From Oscarella lobularis (Eukaryota > Porifera > Homoscleromorpha > Homosclerophorida > Oscarellidae): 64,000 nucleotides of DNA. Shown here piece after piece: positions 54,201-64,000 of the stretch (its first letter is position 1; every line of letters begins with the position of its first letter). Under the pieces are notes generated by a model, which did not search any database, was not told the DNA's origin, and saw only the letters and a program-made list of their open reading frames with translations. The stretch is taken from positions 3,156,066-3,220,065 of the forward strand of contig NC_089184.1 of the NCBI RefSeq assembly GCF_947507565.1. The letters are read 5' to 3'. A program made the translations under genes and the position numbers.

Positions 54201-57200
54201 CTTCAGACCCTTAGAATCAAAGTTTGGGCCTTCAAATTTCTCTTCAGGGCCTTAGAATCAAAGTTTTGGCCTTCAACTTTATCTCCAGGGCCTTAGAATC
54301 AAAGTCTAGGCCCTCAAGTTTATCTTCAGGGCCTTAGAATCAGAGTTTAGTCCCTCAACTTTATCTTCAGGTCCTTAGAATCAAAGTTTAGTCTCTCAAC
54401 TTTATCTTCTGGCCCTTAGAATCAAAGTTTGGGCCTTCAAATTTCTCTTCAGGGCCTTAGAATCAAAGTTTTGGCCTTCAACTTTATCTTCAGGGCCTTA
54501 GAATCAAAGTTTAGGCCCTCAACTTTATCTTCAGGTCCTTAGAATCAAATTTTTGGCCTTGAACTTTATCTTCAGCGCCTTAGAATCAAAGTCTCGTCCC
54601 TCAAGTTTATCTTCAGGGCCTTAGAATCAGAGTTTAGGCCCTCAACTTTATCTTCAGGCCCTTAGAATCAAAGTCTAGGCCCTCAACTTTATCTTCAGCC
54701 CCTTAGAATAAAAGTTTAGGCCCTCAACTTTATCTTCAGGTCCTTAGAATCAAAGTTTAGTCTCTCAACTTTATCTTCAGGTCCTTAGAATCGGAGTTTA
54801 GGCCCTCAACTTTATCTTCAGGCCCTTAGAATCAAAGTTTAGGCGTTCAACTTTATCTTCAGGGCCTTAGAATCAAAGTCTAGGCCCTCAACATTATCTT
54901 CAGGGCCTTAGAATCAGAGTTTAGGCCCTCAACTTTATCTTCAGGCCCTTAGAATAAAAGTTTAGGCCCTCAACTTTGTCTTCAGGCTCTTAGAATCAAA
55001 GTTTAGGCCATCAACTTTATCTTCAGGTCCTTAGAATCAAAGTCTAGGCCCTCAACTTTATCTTCATGTCCTTAGAATCAGAGTTTTGGCTCTGAACTTT
55101 AACTTCAGACCCTTAGAATCAAAGTTTGGGCCTTCAAATTTCTCTTCAGGGCCTTAGAATCAAATTTTTGGCCTTCAACTTTATCTTCAGGGCCCTAGAA
55201 TCAAAGTCTAGGCCCTCAAGTTTATCTTCAGGGCCTTAGAATCAGAGTTTATGCCCTCAACTTTATCTTCAGGTCCTTAGAATCAAAGTTTAGTCTCTCA
55301 ACTTTATCTTCAGGTCCTTAGAATCGGAGTTTAGGCCCTCAACTTTATCTTCAAGACCTTAGAATCAAAGTTTAGGCGTTCAACTTTATCTTCAGGGCCT
55401 TAGAATCAAAGTTTAGGCCCTCAACTTTATCTTCAGGTGCTTAGAATCAGAGTTTTGACCCTGAACTTTAACTTCAGACCCTTAGAATCAAAGTTTGGGC
55501 CTTCAAATTTCTCTTCAGGTCCTTAGAATCAAAGTTTTGGCCTTCAACTTTATCTTCAGCGCCTTAGAATCAAAGTCTCGTCCCTCAAGTTTATCTTCAG
55601 GGCCTTAGAATCAGAGTTTAGGCCCTCAACTTTATCTTCAGGCCCTTAGAATCAAAGTCTAGGCCCTCAACTTTATCTTCGGGCCCTTAGAATAAAAGTT
55701 TCGGCCCTCAACTTTATCTTCAGGTCCTTAGAATCAAAGTTTAGTCTCTCAACTTTATCTTCAGGTCTTTAGAATCGGAGTTTAGGCCCTCAACTTTATC
55801 TTCAGGCCCTTAGAATCAAAGTTTAGGCGTTCAACTTTATCTTCAGGGCCTTAGAATCAAAGTTTAGGCCCTCAACTTTATCTTCAGGTCATTAGAATCA
55901 AAGTTTAGTCTCTCAACTTTATCTTCAGGTCCTTAGAATCAAAGTTTAGGCCCTCAACTTTATCTTCAGGCTCTTAGAATCAAAGTTTAGGCCCTCAACT
56001 TTATCTTCATGTCCTTAGAATCAGAGTTTTGGCCATGACCTTTATCTTCAGGCCCTTAGAATCAATGTTTGGGCCTTCAACTTTATCTTCACGCCCTTAG
56101 AATAAAAGTTTAGGCCCTCAACTTTATCTTCAGGCTCTTAGAATCAAAGTTTAGGCCATCAACTTTGTCTTCAGGTCCTTAGAATCAGAGTTTTGGCTCT
56201 GAACTTTAACTTCAGACCCTTAGAATCAAAGTTTGGTCCTTCAAATTTCTCTTCAGGGCCTTAGAATCAAAGTTTAGGCCTTCAACTTTATCTTCAGGGC
56301 CTTAGAATCAAAGTCTAGACCCTCAACTTTATCTTCAGGGCCTTAGAGTTTAGGCCCTCAACTTTATCTTCAGGTCCTTAGAATCAAAATTTAGGCACTC
56401 AACTTCATCTTCAAGTCCCTAGAATCAAAATTTAGGCCCTCAACTTTATCTTCAGGTCCTTAGAATCAAAGTTTAGTCTCTCAACTTTATCTTCAGTTTC
56501 TTAAAATCGGAGTTTAGGCCCTCAACTTTATCTTCAGGCCCTTAGAATCACAGTTTAGGCGTTCAACTTTATCTTCAGGGCCTTAGAATCAAAGTTTAGG
56601 CCCTCAACTTTATCTTCAGGTCCTTAGAATCAAAGTTTAGTCTGTCAACTTTATCTTCAGGCCCTTAGAATAAAAGTTTAGGCCCTCAACTTTATCTTCA
56701 GGCTCTTAGAATCAAAGTTTAGGCCATCAACTTTATCTTCAGGTCCTTAGAATCAAAGTCTAGGCCCTCAACTTTATCTTCAGGGCCTTAGAATCAGAGT
56801 TTAGGCCCTCAACTTTATCTTCAGGTCCCTAGAATCAGAGTTTTGACCCTGAACTTTAACTTCAGACCTTTAGAATCAAAGTCTAGGCCCTCAACTTTAT
56901 CTTCAGGGCCTTAGAATCAAAGTTTAGGCCCTCAACTTTATCTTCAGGTCCTTAGAATCAAAGTTTAGTCTGTCAACTTTATCTTCAGGCCCTTAGAATA
57001 AAAGTTTAGGCCCTCAACTTTATCTTCAGGCTCTTAGAATCAAAGTTTAGGCCATCAACTTTATCTTCAGGTCCTTAGAATCAAAGTCTAGGCCCTCAAC
57101 TTTATCTTCAGGGCCTTAGAATCAGAGTTTAGGCCCTCAACTTTATCTTCAGGTCCCTAGAATCAGAGTTTTGACCCTGAACTTTAACTTCAGACCTTTA

Positions 57201-60200
57201 GAATCAAAGTTTAGACCTTCAACTTTATCTTCAGGTTCTTAGAATCAGAGTTTAGCCCTGAACTTTAACTTCAGACCCTTAGAATCAAAGTTTGGGCCTT
57301 CAAATTTCTCTTCAGGGCCTTAGAATCAAAGTTTTGGCCTTCAACTTTATCTCCAGGGCCTTAGAATCAAAGTCTAGGCCCTCAAGTTTATCTTCAGGGC
57401 CTTAGAATCAGAGTTTAGTCCCTCAACTTTATCTTCAGGTCCTTAGAATCAAAGTTTAGTCTCTCAACTTTATCTTCTGGCCCTTAGAATAAAAGTTTAG
57501 GCCCTCAACTTTATCTTCAGGTCCTTAGAATCAGAGTTTTGACCATGACCTTTATCTTCAGGCCCTTAGAATCAGTGTTTGGGCCTTCAACTTTATCTTC
57601 AGGGTCTTAGAATTAGAGTTTAAGCCCTCAACTTTATCTTCAGGGCCTTAGAATCAGAGTTAAGGCCCTCATCTTTATCTTCAGGCCCTTAGAATAAAAG
57701 TTTAGGCCCTCAACTTTATCTTCAGGCTCTTAGAATCAAAGTTTAGGCCATCAACTTTGTCTTCAGGTCCTTAGAATCAGAGTTTTGGCTCTGAACTTTA
57801 ACTTCAGACCCTTAGAATCAAAGTTTGGGCCTTCAAATTTCTCTTCAGGGCCTTAGAATCAAAGTTTAGGCCTTCAACTATATCTTCAGGGCCTTCGAAT
57901 CAAAGTCTAGGCCCTCAACTTTATCTTCAGGGCCTTAGAATCAGAGTTTAGGCCCTCAACTTTATCTTCAGGTCCTTAGAATCAAAATTTAGGCCCTCAA
58001 CTTCATCTTCAAGTCCCTAGAATCAAAATTTAGGCCCTCAACTTTATCTTCAGGTCCTTAGAATCAAAGTTTATTCTCTCAACTTTATCTTCAGTTTCTT
58101 AAAATCGGAGTTTAGGCCCTCAACTTTATCTTCAGGCCCTTAGAATCACAGTTTAGGCGTTCAACTTTATCTTCAGGGCCTTAGAATCAAAGTTTAGGCC
58201 CTCAACTTTATCTTCAGGTCCTTAGAATCAAAGTTTAGTCTGTCAACTTTATCTTCAGGCCCTTAGAATAAAAGTTTAGGCCCTCAACTTTATCTTCAGG
58301 CTCTTAGAATCAAAGTTTAGGCCATCAACTTTATCTTCAGGTCCTTAGAATCAAAGTCTAGGCCCTCAACTTTATCTTGAGGGCCTTAGAATCAGAGTTT
58401 AGGCCCTCAACTTTATCTTCAGGTCCCTAGAATCAGAGTTTTGACCCTGAACTTTAACTTCAGACCTTTAGAATCAAAGTTTAGACCTTCAACTTTATCT
58501 TCAGGTTCTTAGAATCAGAGTTTTGGCCCTGAACTTTAACTTCAGACCCTTAGAATCAAAGTTTGGGCCTTCAAATTTCTCTTCATGGCCTTAGAATCAA
58601 AGTTTTGGCCTTCAACTTTATCTCCAGGGCCTTAGAATCAAAGTCTAGGCCCTCAAGTTTATCTTCAGGGCCTTAGAATCAGAGTTTAGGCCCTCAACTT
58701 TATCTTCAGGTCCTTAGAATCAAAGTTTAGTCTCTCAACTTTATCTTCAGGCCCTTAGAATAAAAGTTTAGGCCCTCAACTTTATCTTCAGGCTCTTAGA
58801 ATCAAAGTTTAGGCCATCAACTTTATCTACAGGCCCTTAGAATCAATGTTTGGGCCTTCAACTTTATCTTCAGCGTCTTAGAATTAGAGTTTAGGCCCTC
58901 AACTTTATCTTCAGGTCCTTAGATTCAAAGTCTAGGCCCTCAACTTTATCTTCAGGGCCTTAGAATCAAAGTCTAGGCCCTCAACTTTATCTTCAGGTCC
59001 TTAGAATCAGAGTTTAGGCCCTCAACTTTATCTTCAGGTCCTTAGAATCAAAATTTAGGCCCTCAACTTCATCTTCAGGTCCCTAGAATCAAAGTTTAGG
59101 CCCTCAACTTTATCTTCAGGTCCTTAGAATCAAATTTTAGTCTCTCAACTTTATCTTCAGGTCTTAGAATCGGAGTTTAGGCCCTCAACCTTATCTTCAG
59201 GCCCTTAGAATCAAAGTTTAGGCGTTCATCTTTATCTTCAGGGCCTTAGAATCAAAGTTTAGGCCCTCAACTTTATCTTCATGTCCTTAGAATCAGAGTT
59301 TAGGCCCTCAGCTTTATCTTCAGGTCCTTAGAATCGGAGTTTAGGCCCTCAACTTCATCTTCAGGCCCTTAGAATCAAAGTTTAGGCATTCAACTTTATC
59401 TTCAGGGCCTTAGAATCAAAGTTTAGGCCCTCAACTTTATCTTCAGGTCCTTAGAATCTAAGTTTAGTCTCTCAACTTTATCTTCAGGTTCTTGGAATCA
59501 GAATTTTGGCCCTGAACATTAACTTCAGATCCTTAGAATCAAAGTTTAGGCGTTCATCTTTATCTTCAGGGCCTTAGAATCAAAGTTTTGGCCTTCAACT
59601 TTATCTTCAGGGCCTTAGAATCAAAGTCTAGGCCCTCAACTTTATCTTCAGGGCCTTAGAATCAAAGTTTAGGCCCTCAACTTTATCTTCAGGTCCTTAG
59701 AATCAAAGTTTAGTCTCTCAACTTTATCTTCAGGTCCTTAGAATCAGAATTTTGGCCCTGAACTTTAACTTCAGACTCTTAGAATCAAAGTTTGGGCCTT
59801 CAAATTTCTCTTCAGGGCCTTAGAATCAAATTTTTGGCCTTCAACTTTATCTTCAGGGCCCTAGAATCAAAGTCTAGGCCCTCAAGTTTATCTTCAGGGC
59901 CTTAGAATCAGAGTTTAGGCCCTCAACTTTATCTTCAGGTCCTTAGAATCAAAGTTTAGTCTCTCAACTTTATCTTCAGGTCCTTAGAATCGGAGTTTAG
60001 GCCCTCAACTTTATCTTCAAGACCTTAGAATCAAAGTTTAGGCGTTCAACTTTATCTTCAGGGCCTTAGAATCAAAGTTTAGGCCCTCAACTTTATCTTC
60101 AGGTGCTTAGAATCAGAGTTTTGACCCTGAACTTTAACTTCAGACCCTTAGAATCAAAGTTTGGGCCTTCAAATTTCTCTTCAGGGCCTTAGAATCAAAG

Positions 60201-63200
60201 TTTTGGCCTTCAACTTTATCTTCAGCGCCTTAGAATCAAAGTCTCGTCCCTCAAGTTTATCTTCAGGGCCTTAGAATCAGAGTTTAGGCCCTCAACTTTA
60301 TCTTCAGGCCCTTAGAATCAAAGTCTAGGCCCTCAACTTTATCTTCGGGCCCTTAGAATAAAAGTTTCGGCCCTCAACTTTATCTTCAGGTCCTTAGAAT
60401 CAAAGTTTAGTCTCTCAACTTTATCTTCAGGTCCTTAGAATCGGAGTTTAGGCCCTCAACTTTATCTTCAGGCCCTTAGAATCAAAGTTTAGGCGTTCAA
60501 CTTTATCTTCAGGGCCTTAGAATCAAAGTTTAGGCCCTCAACTTTATCTTCAGGTCATTAGAATCAAAGTTTAGTCTCTCAACTTTATCTTCAGGTTCTT
60601 GGAATCAAAGTTTAGGCCCTCAACTTTATCTTCAGGCTCTTAGAATCAAAGTTTAGGCCCTCAACTTTATCTTCATGTCCTTAGAATCAGAGTTTTGGCC
60701 ATGACCTTTATCTTCAGGCCCTTAGTATCAATGTTTGGGCCTTCAACTTTATCTTCACGCCCTTAGAATAAAAGTTTAGGCCCTCAACTTTATCTTCAGG
60801 CTCTTAGAATCAAAGTTTAGGCCATCAACTTTGTCTTCAGGTCCTTAGAATCAGAGTTTTGGCTCTGAACTTTAACTTCAGACCCTTAGAATCAAAGTTT
60901 GGGCCTTCAACTTTATCTTCAGGGCCTTAGAATCAAAGTCTAGACCCTCAACTTTATCTTCAGAGCCTTAGAGTTTAGGCCCTCAACTTTATCTTCAGGT
61001 CCTTAGAATCAAAATTTAGGCCCTCAACTTCATCTTCAAGTCCCTAGAATCAAAATTTAGGCCCTCAACTTTATCTTCAGGTCCTTAGAATCAAAGTTTA
61101 GTCTCTCAACTTTATCTTCAGTTTCTTAAAATCGGAGTTTAGGCCCTCAACTTTATCTTCAGGCCCTTAGAATCACAGTTTAGGCGTTCAACTTTATCTT
61201 CAGGGCCTTAGAATCAAAGTTTAGGCCCTCAACTTTATCTTCAGGTCCTTAGAATCAAAGTTTAGTCTGTCAACTTTATCTTCAGGCCCTTAGAATAAAA
61301 GTTTAGGCCCTCAACTTTATCTTCAGGCTCTTAGAATCAAAGTTTAGGCCATCAACTTTATCTTCAGGTCCTTAGAATCAAAGTCTAGGCCCTCAACTTT
61401 ATCTTCAGGGCCTTAGAATCAGAGTTTAGGCCCTCAACTTTATCTTCAGGTCCCTAGAATCAGAGTTTTGACCCTGAACTTTAACTTCAGACCTTTAGAA
61501 TCAAAGTTTAGACCTTCAACTTTATCTTCAGGTTCTTAGAATCAGAGTTTAGCCCTGAACTTTAACTTCAGACCCTTAGAATCAAAGTTTGGGCCTTCAA
61601 ATTTCTCTTCAGGGCCTTAGAATCAAAGTTTTGGCCTTCAACTTTATCTCCAGGGCCTTAGAATCAAAGTCTAGGCCCTCAAGTTTATCTTCAGGGCCTT
61701 AGAATCAGAGTTTATTCCCTCAACTTTATCTTCAGGTCCTTAGAATCAAAGTTTAGTCTCTCAACTTTATCTTCTGGCCCTTAGAATAAAAGTTTAGGCC
61801 CTCAACTTTATCTTCAGGTCCTTAGAATCAGAGTTTTGGCCATGACCTTTATCTTCAGGCCCTTAGAATCAATGTTTGGGCCTTCAACTTTATCTTCAGG
61901 GTCTTAGAATTAGAGTTTAGGCCCTCAACTTTATCTTCAGGGCCTTAGAATCAGAGTTAAGGCCCTCACCTTTATCTTCAGGCCCTTAGAATAAAAGTTT
62001 AGGCCCTCAACTTTATCTTCAGGCTCTTAGAATCAAAGTTTAGGCCATCAACTTTGTCTTCAGGTCCTTAGAATCAGAATTTTGGCTCTGAACTTTAACT
62101 TCAGACCCTTAGAATCAAAGTTTCGGCCTTCAAATTTCTCTTCAGGGCCTTAGAATCAAAGTTTAGGCCTTCAACTATATCTTCAGGGCCTTAGAATCAA
62201 AGTCTAGGCCCTCAACTTTATCTTCAGGGCCTTAGAATCAGAGTTTAGGCCCTCAACTTTATCTTCAGGTCCTTAGAATCAAAATTTAGGCCCTCAACTT
62301 CATCTTCAAGTCCCTAGAATCAAAATTTAGGCCCTCAACTTTATCTTCAGGTCCTTAGAATCAAAGTTTATTCTCTCAACTTTATCTTCAGTTTCTTAAA
62401 ATCGGAGTTTAGGCCCTCAACTTTATCTTCAGGCCCTTAGAATCACAGTTTAGGCGTTCAACTTTATCTTCAGGGCCTTAGAATCAAAGTTTAAGCCCTC
62501 AACTTTATCTTCAGGTCCTTAGAATCAAAGTTTAGTCTGTCAACTTTATCTTCAGGCCCTTAGAATAAAAGTTTAGGCCCTCATCTTTATCTTCAGGCTC
62601 TTAGAATCAAAGTTTAGGCCATCAACTTTATCTTCAGGTCCTTTGAATCAAAGTCTAGGCCCTCAGCTTTATCTTCAGGGCCTTAGAATCAGAGTTTAGG
62701 CCCTCAACTTTATCTTCAGGTCCCTAGAATCAGAGTTTTGACCCTGAACTTTAACTTCAGACCTTTAGAATCAAATTTAGACCTTCAACTTTATCTTCAG
62801 GTTCTTAGAATCAGAGTTTTGGCCCTGAACTTTTACTTCAGACCCTTAGAATCAAAGTTTGGGCCTTCAAATTTCTCTTCAGGGCCTTAGAATCAAAGTC
62901 TAGGCCCTCAACATTATCTTCAGGGCCTTAGAATCAGAGTTTAGGCCCTCAACTTTATCTTCAGGCCCTTAGAATAAAAGTTTAGGCCCTCAACTTTATC
63001 TTCAGGCTCTTAGAATCAAAGTTTAGGCCATCAACTTTATCTTCAGGTCCTTAGAATCAAAGTCTAGGCCCTCAACTTTATCTTCATGTCCTTAGAATCA
63101 TAGTTTTGGCTCTGAACTTTAACTTCAGACCCTTAGAATCAAAGTTTGGGCCTTCAAATTTCTCTTCAGGGCCTTAGAATCAAAGTTTTGGCCTTCAACT

Positions 63201-64000
63201 TTATCTTCAGGGCCTTAGAATCAAAGTCTAGGCCCTCAAGTTTATCTTCAGGGCCTTAGAATCAGAGTTAGGCCCTCAACTTTATCTTCAGGTCCTTAGA
63301 ATCAAAGTTTAGTCTCTCAACTTTATCTTCAGGTCCTTAGAATCGGAGTTTAGGCCCTCAACTTTATCTTCAGGCCATTAGAATCAAAGTTTAGGCGTTC
63401 AACTTTATCTTCAGGGCCTTAGAATCAAAGTTTAGGCCTCAACTTTATCTTCAGGTCCTTAGAATCAAAGTTTAGGCCCTGAAATTTATCTTCAGGTCCT
63501 TAGAAACAGAGTTTTGGCCATGACCTTTATCTACAGGCCCTTAGAATCAATGTTTGGGCCTTCAACTTTATCTTCAGGGTCTTAGAATTAGAGTTTAGGC
63601 CCTCAACTTTATCTTCAGGTCCTTAGATTCAAAGTCTAGGCCCTCAACTTTATCTTCAGGGCCTTAGAATCAAAGTCTAGGCCCTCAACTTTATCTTCAG
63701 GTCCTTAGAATCAGAGTTTAGGCCCTCAACTTTATCTTCAGGTCCTTAGAATCAAAATTTAGGCCCTCAACTTCATCTTCAGGTCCCTAGAATCAAAGTT
63801 TAGGCCCTCAACTTTATCTTCAGGTCCTTAGAATCAAATTTTAGTCTCTCAACTTTATCTTCAGGTCTTAGAATCGGAGTTTAGGCCCTCAACTTTATCT
63901 TCAGGCCCTTAGAATCAAAGTTTAGGCGTTCATCTTTATCTTCAGGGCCTTAGAATCAAAGTTTAGGCCCTCAACTTTATCTTCATGTCCTTAGAATCAG
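45229..64000. repeat. 41-bp satellite, block B (main array, runs off the window)
   Basis: A continuous array of a 41-bp unit, TTAGGCCCTCAACTTTATCT + TCAGGTCCTTAGAATCAAAG + T, roughly 450 copies by length over period. Variable positions create classes (GGGCC, GGTCC, GGCTC; CAAAGTTTAG, CAGAGTTTTG, CGGAGTTTAG). Class order recurs over kilobases, that is, higher-order repeats. A truncated monomer (GGCCTTAGAGTTTAGGCCC, lacking AATCAAA) marks recurring blocks at about 49674, 51352, 53600, 56340 and 60964. No gene was seen inside. It continues past the window end, so the full length is unknown. Confidence 0.95.

Noticed and set aside
45229-64000. Telomeric repeat or rDNA spacer
   Set aside because: The 41-bp unit has TTAGG words but no (TTAGGG)n run, and no rRNA sequence is present.

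Overview
The window looks like a compact, intron-rich animal genome, most likely an early-branching metazoan. A sponge, possibly a homoscleromorph such as Oscarella, is my best guess. This is inferred from gene content (an ABCA transporter, a USP deubiquitinase, GT29 sialyltransferases, a frizzled-type CRD receptor tyrosine kinase, a talin I/LWEQ fragment, a class A-like GPCR and a kelch/coiled-coil/TKL kinase fusion) and from introns that are nearly all about 40-70 bp with GT..AG ends. No species-diagnostic sequence was available, so the assignment is tentative.

Left half, 1-25.8 kb, is dense with genes. On the minus strand are the first exon of a sialyltransferase-like protein cut by the window edge (1-119), a USP2/21-type ubiquitin protease in about ten exons (1119-3233), a kelch/coiled-coil/protein kinase fusion (3527-6684), a full ABCA full-transporter (7768-15430), an intronless cupin_5/DUF985 protein (15995-16483) and an intronless divergent galectin (16888-17337). 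On the plus strand are an intronless GPCR (18419-19651), a two-CRD receptor tyrosine kinase whose reading frame is broken in several places (20967-24006), and a complete intronless-CDS GT29 sialyltransferase (24898-25827) whose N-terminus resembles the edge fragment at 1-119.

Middle, 26-35.7 kb, is accessory sequence. It has an E-box-rich promoter-like patch and duplicated segments. A tandem array of about eleven exon-plus-intron units (27.56-28.99 kb) keeps its splice signals but not its reading frame. A CAG/CCAGCA array encoding Pro-Ala runs follows. There is a foldback element present twice, an unrecognised coiled-coil protein gene (31737-32951), a decayed C-terminal talin fragment (33691-34246) and a GC-rich stretch.

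Right, 35.7-64 kb, is almost entirely tandem repeat. Arrays with periods of 6, 41, 15, 33, 9, 32, 43, 20, 22, 6, 49 and again 41 bp lie back to back, with only one unique island (about 43.24-43.58 kb). That island carries a CRE, an E-box and a candidate first exon with a splice donor. The two 41-bp blocks are diverged members of one satellite family. The second runs for at least 18.7 kb off the window end and has higher-order structure.

The genes do not form one pathway. Several are receptors, secretory-pathway enzymes or signalling proteins, but that is not evidence of a cluster. The points most worth checking are the decaying receptor kinase with its stop-containing FN2-like symmetric exon, the exon-intron tandem array, and the satellite mosaic with its embedded promoter/exon island.
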